64,000 nt of DNA from assembly GCF_002090095.1 (NCBI RefSeq), contig NZ_BBRJ01000002.1, positions 1,240,817 through 1,304,816 of the forward strand. Direction: 5' to 3'. The stretch is from Demequina sp. NBRC 110053. Lineage in GTDB: Bacteria; Actinomycetota; Actinomycetes; Actinomycetales; Demequinaceae. The position numbers and the translations under genes are program-made. The notes beneath the pieces are model-generated. The model was given only the letters and a program-made list of their open reading frames with translations. It did not search any database and was not told where the DNA came from. Numbering within the stretch: the stretch's first letter is position 1; every line of letters starts with the position of its first letter. This document shows positions 26,520 to 35,512 of the stretch, in pieces.

Positions 26520-27227
26520 TTACAGGTCCTCGTCCACCGGGAGGCCATCCCAGTACATGATCGTGGTGCGGCCCACCTGGACGGCGTTGCCGTCGACGAG
26601 CGTGACCTCGGTGACGCGCTGGCCCTCGACGAGGGTGCCGTTGGTGGAGCCCAGGTCGGTGAGGATGGTGCCCTGGTCGGTGGCCTCGAAGCGGCAGTGC
26701 TGGCGGGACACTCCCGTGTCGTCGACCACGATGTCCGCCTCCGAGCCGCGACCCACGACGGTCATCTGGCCCGTGAGGTAGTAGCGCTCGCCGTCGATGT
26801 CGAGCAGCGGGTAGCGGGAGTTGTGATCCTTGCTGGTGACGGGCGCGACGGGGCCGCGGGTGGAGCGGCTGCGGACCGCCAGGCGGCCGGTCGACAGCGA
26901 CTCGTCCAGCTCGAACTCGACCTTGACGGCGCCTACGAACGAGTAGCGCTGGCGCTCTGCGTGGTCGCGCAGGGCATCCTCGAGCTCGTGGGCCAGCACG
27001 TCCGAGCCCCACTGCTCGATGCTGTCGTGGTCGGCGGGGCTGAGATACACGGAGTACTCGTTGGGCGCGACGGTGCGGCTGCGGTCCACCGCGGCGGCGC
27101 GCGCATCGCACTCGCGCCTGACCGCGCTCGCGATCTCGACCGGCTTGACGCCTGACTTGAAGGTCTTGGCGAACGCGCCTTGCATCACGTTCTCCACGCC
27201 CTTCTCGAACCGATCGAGGACTCCCAT
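26520..27227 (-). CDS. fhaA: FHA-domain protein FhaA
   Basis: 235 residues from ATG 27227. N-terminal DUF3662 domain (MGVLDRFEKGVENVMQGAFAKT) and C-terminal FHA domain (VGRGSEADIVVDDTGVSRQH, LGSTNGTLVEGQRV). In mycobacteria FhaA binds phosphorylated PknB and MviN and slows peptidoglycan synthesis. The linker is much shorter than in M. tuberculosis FhaA. First gene of the fhaA-fhaB-pstP-rodA-pbpA-pknA-pknB operon. Confidence 0.95.
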   Translation of the reverse strand: MGVLDRFEKGVENVMQGAFAKTFKSGVKPVEIASAVRRECDARAAAVDRSRTVAPNEYSVYLSPADHDSIEQWGSDVLAHELEDALRDHAERQRYSFVGAVKVEFELDESLSTGRLAVRSRSTRGPVAPVTSKDHNSRYPLLDIDGERYYLTGQMTVVGRGSEADIVVDDTGVSRQHCRFEATDQGTILTDLGSTNGTLVEGQRVTEVTLVDGNAVQVGRTTIMYWDGLPVDEDL

Positions 27228-27234
27228 ACGTGGA

Positions 27235-27262
27235 ATCGTAACGGGCGCCGCTCCCGTGCTAA
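27235..27262 (-). promoter_or_regulatory. Promoter of the fhaA-pknB operon, probably leaderless
   Basis: TTAGCA (27262-27257), 16-base spacer, TACGAT (27240-27235), then seven bases to the ATG at 27227. The start site would coincide with the ATG, giving a leaderless message. On the other strand TAAAGT (27260-27265) is a possible -10 for the tRNA. Confidence 0.5.
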
Positions 27263-27275
27263 AGTTGCTCGGCGC

Positions 27276-27358
27276 GCGCGAGTGGCGGAACGGCAGACGC
27301 GCTGGCTTCAGGTGCCAGTGTCCGAAAGGGCGTGGGGGTTCAAATCCCCCCTCGCGCA
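27276..27358 (+). tRNA. tRNA-Leu (anticodon CAG)
   Basis: 83 bases. Acceptor GCGCGAG (27276-27282) pairs with CTCGCGC (27351-27357), discriminator A at 27358, CCA not encoded (next bases CGA). Anticodon loop TTCAGGT between CTGGC and GCCAG; class II long variable arm; T-arm GTGGGGGTTCAAATCCCCC. A tRNA-Leu next to fhaA is conserved in Actinobacteria. Confidence 0.96.
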
Positions 27359-27367
27359 CGAGTGACG

Positions 27368-27402
27368 AAGGCCCCGCTCCGGATCTCCGGAGCGGGGCCT
27401 TT
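27368..27402 (+). terminator. Rho-independent terminator of tRNA-Leu
   Basis: AAGGCCCCGCTCCGGA stem (27368-27383) with its exact complement starting at 27386 and a TTT run. Confidence 0.9.
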
Positions 27403-27525
27403 CGCGTGCCTCGGCTCTTACCTGCGGTCCGGCCGAATCCGGCCACAGTGGCCACTGAGCACCTGCTCGGGCGGTCCGCGGAGGGCCGACGCGCGAGCTG
27501 GGCGAGCCGCAGCGTCGCGAGCGGC

Positions 27526-28059
27526 CTAGCGCGCCGCCTCGACGACTGCGGGAACGAAGGCGTCGAGGTCGTCGGGGTTGCGGCTGCTGATCAGGGTGAA
27601 TCCCTCCTCCTCGCAGCGCTTCAGCTCCTCGTCCACCCACGTGGCGCCTGCATTGCGCAGGTCCGTCGCGAGCGAGGGGTACGACGTCAGCGTCTTGCCG
27701 CCGGCAATGTCGGCCTCGGCGATCAGCCAGGGGCCGTGGCAGATGGCGGCGACGGTGCGCCCGGCCTTCGCGAACTGCTGAACCAGCGACACTGCCGACT
27801 TGTCGGTTCGAAGGTTGTCAGCGTTGATGGTGCCGCCAGGGATGACGAGCACGTCGTAGTCTCCGAGCTCCACGTCTGCGAGCAGCGCGTCGGGCTCGAA
27901 GGTCTCGCCTGGATCCTTGTCGCCCACCAGGGACTCGATGGGAGCGACCTCGACGGCCGCCAGGGTGACGGGCACTCCGGCCTCGCGCAGCCCCTCGAGC
28001 GGCTTCTTCAGCTCGTCCTGCTCGACGCCGTAGTTGGTGGTGATGATCAGTGCGCTCAT
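27526..28059 (-). CDS. DJ-1/PfpI family protein
   Basis: 177 residues from ATG 28059 (GGAGGATGCACC upstream). Class I amidotransferase-like fold with the nucleophile-elbow cysteine in AAICHGPWLIAEA and an acidic EVELGDYDVLVIPGG segment. The family includes cytosolic stress proteins, deglycase-like and protease-like members; activity cannot be fixed. Likely transcribed alone or with the LacI-type gene 150 bases upstream. Confidence 0.9.
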   Translation of the reverse strand: MSALIITTNYGVEQDELKKPLEGLREAGVPVTLAAVEVAPIESLVGDKDPGETFEPDALLADVELGDYDVLVIPGGTINADNLRTDKSAVSLVQQFAKAGRTVAAICHGPWLIAEADIAGGKTLTSYPSLATDLRNAGATWVDEELKRCEEEGFTLISSRNPDDLDAFVPAVVEAAR

Positions 28060-28209
28060 GGTGCATCCTCCAGAGGGCCGATGCGGTGGCCGGCTCTCGG
28101 CCACGACTACCGTCAACGACGACTCCGGGTGCACGCATTCCGGCCGCCCTGCCGACATGCCGCCGTCCGCGACGCAGCCGCGCCAGCGGCGTCCGGCGGC
28201 TCCGCTGCG

Positions 28210-29277
28210 TCAGTCGCGGCCGGGACGCGCGCGGATCGAGTCGCGTTCGCGGAGCGGCATCGGAACGAGGTGCACGCCCGTCGGACCCGGCTCGTCCGGA
28301 TGTGCGCGATCGTGCTCGATCGCGTCGACCAGGAGGTCCGCCGCCCTCTTGCCCATCACGCGGTGCGGCAGGGCGACGGTGGTGAGTCCAGGTCGCATCC
28401 ACGCGGCGATCGAGGAGTCGTCGAAGGACACCACGGAGACGTCATCAGGGATGCTCAGCCCGCGGCTCTGGATCGCCTGGTAGACGCCCATCGCGAGGCG
28501 GTCGTTGAAGCAGACGATCGCCTCCGGGGTGCCGGAGGCGAGAATGGCGTCCGCGGCGCGAAAGCCCTCCGGCGGAAGCCACTGGTTGATGGCCCGACCC
28601 GAGGCAGGGGCCAGCCCATGCGCGCTCAGAACCTCGAGGATGCCCTGGAGTCGCAGGTGAGCCGCGGTGGAGATGGTGCGGACGTCGCGCAGGCCGGGGC
28701 CGGCGCCGATGAGGTGGATGTCCGTCAGTCCGGCGCTCACGAGGGCCGTCGCGGCATCCCGGCCCGCCTGCAGCTCGTCGGGCACCACCACGGGGATGCC
28801 TGGGTCGCCGTCGATCGAGATGTTGAGCAGGACCGCCGGTGTCGAGTCGAGTCCCGTCGGCAGCGAGCGGCCGTGGGTGAGCATCGAGGCGAGGATGATG
28901 CCGTCCACCTGGCGATCGACCATCGCATCGAGGAGCTGGCGCTCGAGCGTGACATTTCCCCCCGTCTCGCCGACGAACACCATGTATCCCCGATCGCGGG
29001 CGGCCTCGATGGCGCCCTTGATCATCTCGCCGGCGAGGCGAGATGAGGCGACGGAGTCCGACACGAAGGCGAGGGTGCTGGTGCTGCCCTTGCGCAAGCC
29101 GACCGACACGGCGTTCGGGCGATAGCCGAGCCGAGCGGCGGCGTCGCGGACGCGGGCCTGCGCCTTCTCGGAGATGCGCATGTCGGTCCCCCGGCCGGAC
29201 AGCACGAGGGACGCCGTCGACACGGCGACCTCGGCCTCGGCGGCGACCTGCGCGAGCGTCACGCGCTTGCGCGCCAT
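28210..29277 (-). CDS. LacI-family transcriptional regulator
   Basis: 355 residues from ATG 29277 with AAGGAGGTGA upstream. N-terminal helix-turn-helix VTLAQVAAEAEVAVSTASLVLSG (given here as residues about 5-27) and hinge, then a periplasmic-binding-like sugar sensor. Divergent from the sugar ABC transporter operon; most likely its repressor, released by sucrose or a sucrose-derived sugar. Confidence 0.93.
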   Translation of the reverse strand: MARKRVTLAQVAAEAEVAVSTASLVLSGRGTDMRISEKAQARVRDAAARLGYRPNAVSVGLRKGSTSTLAFVSDSVASSRLAGEMIKGAIEAARDRGYMVFVGETGGNVTLERQLLDAMVDRQVDGIILASMLTHGRSLPTGLDSTPAVLLNISIDGDPGIPVVVPDELQAGRDAATALVSAGLTDIHLIGAGPGLRDVRTISTAAHLRLQGILEVLSAHGLAPASGRAINQWLPPEGFRAADAILASGTPEAIVCFNDRLAMGVYQAIQSRGLSIPDDVSVVSFDDSSIAAWMRPGLTTVALPHRVMGKRAADLLVDAIEHDRAHPDEPGPTGVHLVPMPLRERDSIRARPGRD

Positions 29278-29331
29278 CCGGTCACCTCCTTGGGATTGCT
29301 GCTGGTTGAACGTGCCAAGGATGTCATGCGC

Positions 29332-29351
29332 CAACAATAACGATTTAGCCA
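29332..29351. promoter_or_regulatory. Weak second LacI-type operator half-site
   Basis: A 20-base element with a central CG (29341/29342); on the minus strand GGCTAAATCGTT resembles one half of the main operator. Symmetry is poor. Confidence 0.25.
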
Positions 29352-29368
29352 CCGCGGCCCGCCGTGAG

Positions 29369-29398
29369 TTGACATTGGCCCAGGGGATCCGTCAACCT
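29369..29398 (+). promoter_or_regulatory. Promoter of the sugar uptake operon
   Basis: Perfect -35 TTGACA (29369-29374), 18-base spacer, CAACCT (29393-29398) as a modest -10. Confidence 0.45.
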
Positions 29399-29402
29399 AG
29401 CG

Positions 29403-29422
29403 CGTGCTAGTTCGTTTTAGCA
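29403..29422. promoter_or_regulatory. LacI-family operator
   Basis: GTGCTAGTTCGTTTTAGCAC: six-base perfect outer arms and a central CG, the form of LacI/CcpA-family operators. It overlaps the expected transcription start, so binding would block the operon. Confidence 0.6.
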
Positions 29423-29470
29423 CCGTGACCCGCACCGTGCGGGCGGCACAACGAATGGAAGGGGACAACG

Positions 29471-30868
29471 ATGTCTCAGACATCTGTCAACCACAGGGCG
29501 GCCGGGCGGCGCGTGGTGTCGTCCGTCGCACTCGGACTCGCCGGGGCGCTGGCTCTCGCCGCATGCTCTCCCCCGGGGGGCGAGGCCGAGCCCACCGCCG
29601 AGCCCGACGCGACGAGCACCGGCGGCGCGACCGCCGCTCCCGTCGGCGATGTCTCGTGCCCGGCCGAGGACACCACCATCAAGGCGTATGTCGAGACCGG
29701 ATTCCCGATCTTCGCCGAGCTCGCGGCCGAGTTCGAGAACCAGTACCCGAACGTCACCTTCGACATCCGCGAGGACCAGTTCGCGGTCATCACCCAGAAC
29801 GCCCCGCGCACGCTCGCCGACTCGGACACCGACATCATGCGCCTGCCGCAGATGTCCGATCTCGCGAGCCAGGGCCTGCTGCTCGACCTCGACGAGTACG
29901 CAGCCGCCTTTGGCTGGGACCAGTGGCCGTCGTCCCAGCTCGAGCAGCTGCGGGTCGACGTCGAGGGTCGCCGCGGTGACGGTCCCCTCTATGGCATGGG
30001 CCTCAACTTCTCCATGACCGGTGTGTTCTACAACAAGGCGCTCGCGGAGCAGATCGGCATGACGGAGCCGCCCGCCACGCTCGCCGAGTTCGACGAGTAC
30101 CTGCAGGTCGCGAAGGACGCCGGGCTCACCCCGATCAACCAGTTCAACGGCGGCGCCACTGGCGGCCTCGCCTTCCCGCTGCAGGGCCTCATGGCGTCTT
30201 ACGGTCCTCCCAGCGACATCAACTCCTGGATCTACCTCCAGGACGGCGCAACCATCGACACGGACACCAACCTGCAGGCGGCCGAGCACCTCGCCGGTTG
30301 GATCGACTCCGGCTACTTCGCCGAGGACATCAACTCGATCGACTACTCCCAGATGATGAGCCGCTTCATCGGCGGCGAGTCGGTGTTCATCTTCAACGGC
30401 GACTGGGAGTCCGGCAACCTCGACACCCAGATGCCGGGCGAGGTCGGTTTCTTCCTGATGCCCCCGCTCGAGGAGGGTGGCCAGCTGGGCGCCATGTCGG
30501 CCCCGCTGACCTACGGCATCTCCGCCAACGCCGGCAACCCTGACTGCGCCGCGTTCTTCCTGGACTGGGTCGCGACGGATGAGACCGCGCGCACCATCAC
30601 GGTCGAGGTCGGTGGCTCGCACCCCATGGGCCCGGTCGACGCCTTCATGCCCGAGGTCGACCCGAGCTCGGTGACGGCGCAGACGCTCGCGGCTGGCGCG
30701 ACGGTGGGCGAGAACAACGGCTCGATGGACTTCATCGCGAACGCCACGGGCGAGATCTACGCCAAGAGCTGGACGCCCAACCTGCAGAAGATGGTCGCGG
30801 GCGAGCAGACCGCGGCCGGGATGCTGGAGTCGGTCCAGGCCGACTACCTCGAGCAGATCGGCGGCTGA
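29471..30868 (+). CDS. Sugar ABC transporter substrate-binding lipoprotein
   Basis: 465 residues, ATG 29471 with GGAAGGGGA upstream. Signal peptide with lipobox ALAAC (Cys32). Family 1 extracellular solute-binding protein (AEFENQYPNVTFDI near the N-terminus, EQIGMTEPPATLAEFDEYL, SVFIFNGDWE). First gene of a five-gene operon with two permeases, an esterase and a sucrose phosphorylase. The substrate is probably sucrose or an acylated or related glucoside, by context only. Confidence 0.93.
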   Translation: MSQTSVNHRAAGRRVVSSVALGLAGALALAACSPPGGEAEPTAEPDATSTGGATAAPVGDVSCPAEDTTIKAYVETGFPIFAELAAEFENQYPNVTFDIREDQFAVITQNAPRTLADSDTDIMRLPQMSDLASQGLLLDLDEYAAAFGWDQWPSSQLEQLRVDVEGRRGDGPLYGMGLNFSMTGVFYNKALAEQIGMTEPPATLAEFDEYLQVAKDAGLTPINQFNGGATGGLAFPLQGLMASYGPPSDINSWIYLQDGATIDTDTNLQAAEHLAGWIDSGYFAEDINSIDYSQMMSRFIGGESVFIFNGDWESGNLDTQMPGEVGFFLMPPLEEGGQLGAMSAPLTYGISANAGNPDCAAFFLDWVATDETARTITVEVGGSHPMGPVDAFMPEVDPSSVTAQTLAAGATVGENNGSMDFIANATGEIYAKSWTPNLQKMVAGEQTAAGMLESVQADYLEQIGG

Positions 30869-30875
30869 CCCCACC

Positions 30876-31844
30876 ATGGCAAGCACCTGGCGCACCTCCA
30901 CCGGCACCACCGTGCCCGCCGAGGAGTCGTCAGGCGACATCCGCAGCAGGCGCCGCGCCGACAGGGCGCGGCGCCTGCGAGCGGGACTGCCCGGACTCGC
31001 GCTCGTGGCTCCGGCGCTGTTCTTCTACGCGGTGTTCGTCCTGCGCCCCCTCGCCGCGACCGTGCAGTACTCCTTCTACGAGTGGGACGGCATCGGCCCG
31101 TCGACCTGGGTGGGCGTGGACAACTACGTGCGGCTGTTCACGGATCCCGAGCTCATCGGGCCCATCGTGAACGCCTTCCAGCTGATCCTGTACTTCTCGA
31201 TCATCCCGGTCATCTTCGGCGTGATCTCCGCGGCGATCATCCGCAAGTTCGGGTCCAGCAAGCTCGCGCTCGCATCGCGCACCGTGCTGTTCCTCCCGCA
31301 GGTCATCCCGCTGGTCGCGGCGGGCATCATGTGGACCTGGATCATGGCCACGAACGGCGTGCTCAACCAGGGGCTCGCGCTGGTGGGTCTCGACGGAGTC
31401 ACCCGCGCGTGGCTCGGCGACTTCGACACGGCCCTTCCGGCCGTCGGCGTGATCGGCGCGTGGGTCAACGTGGGCCTGTGCATGCTGCTGATGCTCGCCG
31501 GCATGACCAAGATCGACCCGGCGCTGTACGAGGCGGCTCGCCTCGACGGCGCGGGCGCGATCCGGGAGTTCGTCTCCGTGACCCTGCCGGCGGTGCGTCA
31601 GGAGCTCGGCGTCGCGATCATCATCACGGTGATCAGCGCCCTGCGCAGCTTCGACATCATCTTCATCTCCACCCAGGGCGGGCCGGGCAACTCGACGCTC
31701 GTGCCGGGCCTGGAGATCTACTACCTCGCGTTCTTCTCGCGGGAGATCGGGCAGGCCTCCGCGCTCGCGGTCGCGCTGACGGCGCTCGTGCTCATCGTGG
31801 TGCTGCCCCTCAACCGCCTGACGCGGACGGAGAGCACCTCATGA
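30876..31844 (+). CDS. Sugar ABC transporter permease, MalF/UgpA-type
   Basis: 322 residues, seven bases after the binding-protein stop. Six membrane helices with a long charged N-terminus (RSRRRADRARRLRAG) and the ATPase-docking EAA loop YEAARLDGAGAIREF. No ATPase gene is present in the operon, so a shared MsmK-type ATPase elsewhere must energise it. The stop overlaps the next ATG. Confidence 0.93.
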   Translation: MASTWRTSTGTTVPAEESSGDIRSRRRADRARRLRAGLPGLALVAPALFFYAVFVLRPLAATVQYSFYEWDGIGPSTWVGVDNYVRLFTDPELIGPIVNAFQLILYFSIIPVIFGVISAAIIRKFGSSKLALASRTVLFLPQVIPLVAAGIMWTWIMATNGVLNQGLALVGLDGVTRAWLGDFDTALPAVGVIGAWVNVGLCMLLMLAGMTKIDPALYEAARLDGAGAIREFVSVTLPAVRQELGVAIIITVISALRSFDIIFISTQGGPGNSTLVPGLEIYYLAFFSREIGQASALAVALTALVLIVVLPLNRLTRTESTS

Positions 31845-32665
31845 GCCCTTCCAAGCGCGAGCTCCTGCTCGGCCGCGCGATCCTCATCTTCGTCATGCTC
31901 ATCACGCTCGTGCCGTTCGTGACGCTGTTCGTGACAGCCCTGCACCCGCCGGGCACCTATCCGGACGGCATCTCGCTGCCGGAGGAGTACCACTGGGACA
32001 ACTTCATCCTCGCCTTCGAGTCCGCGAACATGTCGACGATGCTCACCTCGAGCCTGCTGATCGAACTGGGCGTCGTGCCGATATCGCTGCTCGTCGCGAC
32101 CCTCGCAGGCTTCGCTCTCGGACATCTCCAGGTGCCGTTCAGGCGCACCCTGTTCGTGGTGTTCATCCTCGGGCTCACCCTGCCCTTCGAGGGCATCATC
32201 GTGCCGCTGTACTACCAGATCCGCGACTACGGCTTCCTCAACACCCAATTGGCGATCATCCTCCCTCTCATCGGGCTGTTCATGCCCTTCGCGGTGATGT
32301 GGATGCGAGCGCACTTCGTCAACATGCCGCACGACCTCACCGAGGCGGCGAAGGTCGACGGCGCGAGCACCTGGCAGCTGTTCTGGCGCGTGCACGTCCC
32401 CCTGTCGCGGCCGGCGATCGCCTCCCTCGCGATCCTGCTGTTTTTGTGGACGTGGAACCAGTTCCTGCTCGCGATCGTGCTGGTGGACGATCCGACCAAG
32501 CGCACCATGGCCGGCGCGCTGGGCGCCTTCCAGGGCCAGTGGGGAACGGACATCCCGTTGCTATGCGCCGGCTCGCTGCTGATCCTCACTCCCGTCCTCG
32601 TCGTCTTCCTCGTGTTCCAACGCCAGTTCGTGGCCGCGCTGCTCCAGGGCGCGGTGAAGGGATGA
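31841..32665 (+). CDS. Sugar ABC transporter permease, MalG/UgpE-type
   Basis: 274 residues from ATG 31841 (ATGA overlap). Six membrane helices and the EAA motif EAAKVDGASTWQLFWRVHVP. Forms the channel with the preceding permease. The stop overlaps the next gene's ATG again. Confidence 0.93.
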   Translation: MSPSKRELLLGRAILIFVMLITLVPFVTLFVTALHPPGTYPDGISLPEEYHWDNFILAFESANMSTMLTSSLLIELGVVPISLLVATLAGFALGHLQVPFRRTLFVVFILGLTLPFEGIIVPLYYQIRDYGFLNTQLAIILPLIGLFMPFAVMWMRAHFVNMPHDLTEAAKVDGASTWQLFWRVHVPLSRPAIASLAILLFLWTWNQFLLAIVLVDDPTKRTMAGALGAFQGQWGTDIPLLCAGSLLILTPVLVVFLVFQRQFVAALLQGAVKG

Positions 32666-33621
32666 CCGACATGCCGACCCCGCCGCCGTTCGACGCTGAG
32701 ATCGAGAGGGCGCTCGAGCGCCGCCGGGACATCGTCGTGACGTCCATGTCGAGGGAGGACATCCCTCGAGTGCGTGCGCTGGGGGGCGACGTCGCCTCGC
32801 TGGCTCCCACCACGCACTGGGGCTTCGACCGTGTCGACGTCGTCGCTCCCGGTGCCGACGGGCACCCCGACGTCCCGCTCGTCATCCTGGCGCCGCCCCA
32901 CGGCCATGGCCCGGTCCCGGTGCTGGTGTTCCTGCACGGCGGGGGCCTCATCGCGGGCACCGCCGAGGCCGACCTGGACCTCATGGCGGAACTCGCGCAC
33001 GAGGTGGGCTGCGCCGTCGCGTCGGTGGAGTACCGCCTGGCGCCGGAGCACCCGTACCCCGCTGCGCTCGAGGACGTCGTCACCGCCGTGGGCTGGCTGC
33101 GCGCGGGCCATGGCCCGGACCGGCTCGATCCCGAGCGCATGGTGCTCGTCGGCATCTCCGCTGGAGGCGGCCTGGCCGCATCGGCGGGCCTGGCCCTGCG
33201 CGACGCGGCCGCGCCCGCACCCGCCGGGCTCCTGCTCATGTGCCCGATGCTCGACCACCGCTCCGACTCGTGCTCGGCCCGCCAGATGGTCGGACTCGGA
33301 TCATGGGACGCGACCGCCAACGCGACAGCGTGGGAGGCGTACCTGGCCGGAGCCGATCCGACCGCCCACGCATCGGCCGCCGTCGCCGAGGACCTCGGCG
33401 GCCTCCCTCCGGTGTTCATCGACGTCGGCTCCGCTGAGACGTTCCGCGACGAGTGCGTCGACTTCGCCTCACGCATCTGGGCCAGGGGCGGCGACGCCGA
33501 GCTGCACGTGTGGCCAGGCGGCGCGCACGCCTTCGACGTCCTCGCTCCGTGGGCTCGCATGTCGCGCGACGCGCGGCGACCGCGCGTCGCCTGGTTGCGA
33601 CGACTCCTCGACCGATTGTGA
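32662..33621 (+). CDS. Alpha/beta hydrolase, hormone-sensitive-lipase type esterase
   Basis: 319 residues from ATG 32662 (ATGA overlap). Alpha/beta-hydrolase fold-3 with oxyanion HGGG (about residue 92), nucleophile Ser in GISAGGG (about 166), and a C-terminal Asp/His pair (FIDVGSAET, GGAHAFD). No signal peptide, so it acts in the cytoplasm on small acyl esters. Being sandwiched between the sugar permeases and the sucrose phosphorylase suggests it deacylates an imported sugar ester; this is inference. Confidence 0.92.
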   Translation: MTDMPTPPPFDAEIERALERRRDIVVTSMSREDIPRVRALGGDVASLAPTTHWGFDRVDVVAPGADGHPDVPLVILAPPHGHGPVPVLVFLHGGGLIAGTAEADLDLMAELAHEVGCAVASVEYRLAPEHPYPAALEDVVTAVGWLRAGHGPDRLDPERMVLVGISAGGGLAASAGLALRDAAAPAPAGLLLMCPMLDHRSDSCSARQMVGLGSWDATANATAWEAYLAGADPTAHASAAVAEDLGGLPPVFIDVGSAETFRDECVDFASRIWARGGDAELHVWPGGAHAFDVLAPWARMSRDARRPRVAWLRRLLDRL

Positions 33622-33638
33622 CCACCGCAAGGACCACC

Positions 33639-35126
33639 ATGACGCCTTCCCCGACCCCCGGGCCGCAGCTCATCACCTACGTCGACCGACTCGCCGGCAC
33701 TCTGACGGGGCTCGAGGCGCTCCTCTCGGGCCCGCTCGAGGGCGTCTTCGATGGCGTGCACCTCCTGCCGTACTTCACCCCCTTCGACGGCGCCGATGCG
33801 GGCTTCGACCCTGAGGACCACGCGGCGGTCGATCCGCGGCTGGGGACGTGGGAGGACGTGGCGCGGCTGTCACGGTCCCATGCCCTCATGAGCGACGTCA
33901 TCGTCAACCACGTCTCGGCGGGCTCGGAGCGCTATCGCGACGTCCTGGAGCGCGGCGCCGCCTCGCCGTGGGCGCCCATGTTCCTCACCCTCGGCTCGGT
34001 GTTCCCCGACGGCGCGACCGAGGCGGATCTCGCGCGCGTGTACCGGCCGCGGCCCGGCCTGCCGTTCACGCCCATGGAGTGGGCCGGCGAGCGCCGCCTC
34101 GTGTGGACCACGTTCACGCCCGAGCAGGTGGACATCGACCTGCGCTCCGACGAGGCGTGGGAGTACCTCACCAGCGTCATCGACGCGCTGACGGGCGCCG
34201 GAGTGACGCTGCTGCGCCTCGATGCCGTGGGGTACACCGGCAAGGAGGCGGGGACGGACTGCTTCATGACGGATGCGGCGGCCCGCTACACCGATCGCGT
34301 CTCTGCCCTCGCCCACGACCGCGGCGCGAAGGTGCTGCTCGAGGTGCACGGTCACCACACTCAGCAGATCGCGATCGCGCGCACCGTCGACTTCGTCTAC
34401 GACTTCGCGCTGCCACCTCTCGTACTCCACGCGCTCCACGCTCGCGACCTTGACCCCTTGGCGCAGTGGTTGCGGATCCGCCCCCGGAACTGCTTCACCG
34501 TCCTCGACACCCACGACGGGATCGGGATCGTCGACGTGGGCGAGTCCGACCTCGCGCCTGGAGAGCCTGGGCTGCTCGCGCCGGATCAGATCGATGCGCT
34601 GGTCGAGTCCATCCACGACGCTAGCGGCGGCACGAGCCGCATGGCGACGGGCGCTGCCGCCTCCAACCTCGACCTCTACCAGGTGAACTGCACGTTCTAC
34701 GACGCGCTCGGGCGCGATGATGCAGGATACCTGCTGGCGCGGTTGATTCAGCTCATGATGCCGGGCGTCCCGCAGGTGTACTACGCGGGACTGCTCGCGG
34801 GCGTGAATGACATGGAGCTGCTCGCACGCTCCGGCGTGGGCCGGGACGTGAACCGGCACCACTACTCACCGGGCGAGATCGAGACCGCGCTCGCGTCGCG
34901 CCTGGTGAGGGCTCAGCTCACGGCGCTGCGGCTGCGGCGCACGCACCCCGCGTTCGAGGGGACGTTCTCCAGCGCGTTGGCGGCGTCGTCGGGAACCTTC
35001 TCGTGGGTCTCCGACGGTGCGGAGGTGAGGCTCGAGTTCGATGTCGCTTCAGGCGAGTTCACTCTCACCGCGACGGGAGACGGCGACGCCTCTCCGGTGC
35101 TGTCGCAGCTGGACCTCGCGGGCTGA
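33639..35126 (+). CDS. Sucrose phosphorylase, GH13_18
   Basis: 495 residues from ATG 33639 (AAGGA upstream), 17 bases after the esterase stop. GH13 barrel with YVDRLAG, HLLPYFTPFDGADAGFD, nucleophile Asp in LRLDAVGYTGKEAGT (about 194), acid/base Glu in LLEVHGHH (about 235) and third Asp in LDTHDGIG (about 290), all close to known sucrose phosphorylase positions; TGAAASNLDLYQVN is characteristic. Splits sucrose with phosphate into glucose 1-phosphate and fructose. A relative acting on sucrose 6-phosphate or another glucoside is possible. No signal peptide. Confidence 0.92.
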   Translation: MTPSPTPGPQLITYVDRLAGTLTGLEALLSGPLEGVFDGVHLLPYFTPFDGADAGFDPEDHAAVDPRLGTWEDVARLSRSHALMSDVIVNHVSAGSERYRDVLERGAASPWAPMFLTLGSVFPDGATEADLARVYRPRPGLPFTPMEWAGERRLVWTTFTPEQVDIDLRSDEAWEYLTSVIDALTGAGVTLLRLDAVGYTGKEAGTDCFMTDAAARYTDRVSALAHDRGAKVLLEVHGHHTQQIAIARTVDFVYDFALPPLVLHALHARDLDPLAQWLRIRPRNCFTVLDTHDGIGIVDVGESDLAPGEPGLLAPDQIDALVESIHDASGGTSRMATGAAASNLDLYQVNCTFYDALGRDDAGYLLARLIQLMMPGVPQVYYAGLLAGVNDMELLARSGVGRDVNRHHYSPGEIETALASRLVRAQLTALRLRRTHPAFEGTFSSALAASSGTFSWVSDGAEVRLEFDVASGEFTLTATGDGDASPVLSQLDLAG

Positions 35127-35178
35127 GCTCCGCGCGCGAAATCCCGCCAACGGCTCACCTCATCGACCCACGCCCCTC

Positions 35179-35246
35179 GTGCGCGAGTTGGGCCCCATTC
35201 GCTCATCTCAGCGCGTAGGCGCACCAGTGGGGCCCAATTCGCGCAT
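35179..35246. repeat. Paired GGGCCC palindromes, 40-base spacing, locus 2
   Basis: Centres at 35192/35193 and 35232/35233, between the convergent sucrose phosphorylase and small membrane genes. The outer arms (35179-35192 and 35233-35246) pair over 14 positions allowing two G-T wobbles, better than either copy folds on itself. Confidence 0.75.
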
Positions 35247-35269
35247 GAATGCGACAGGGGGAGGCGGGG

Positions 35270-35506
35270 CTAGTGGCCACCCGACGCGAGGAAGTAGATG
35301 GCTCCGGCGACGGCGGCGATCACCACTCCGAAGCACGCCCACGCGCCCACGAGGCGAGCGGTCGACACCTTGCCGGCCTCGTTGCGCGCTCCGGGCGCGG
35401 CGAGAATGCGCACTCCGAGGGCGAACAGCGCGGGCAGGCCCGCCCCCACGAGGATCCCGACGATGAGGACGTTGGCGAGAGCGCCCCACTCGATGTACTC
35501 GTTCAT
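35270..35506 (-). CDS. Small two-helix membrane protein
   Basis: 78 residues from ATG 35506 with GGAGGTAAGGA upstream, a site that overlaps the end of the PiT gene. Two hydrophobic helices (LANVLIVGILVGAGLPALFAL and GAWACFGVVIAAVAGAIYFLA). Six bases after the PiT stop, so co-transcribed. Not recognised; possibly a helper of the transporter. Confidence 0.8.
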   Translation of the reverse strand: MNEYIEWGALANVLIVGILVGAGLPALFALGVRILAAPGARNEAGKVSTARLVGAWACFGVVIAAVAGAIYFLASGGH

Positions 35507-35512
35507 GAGTCC

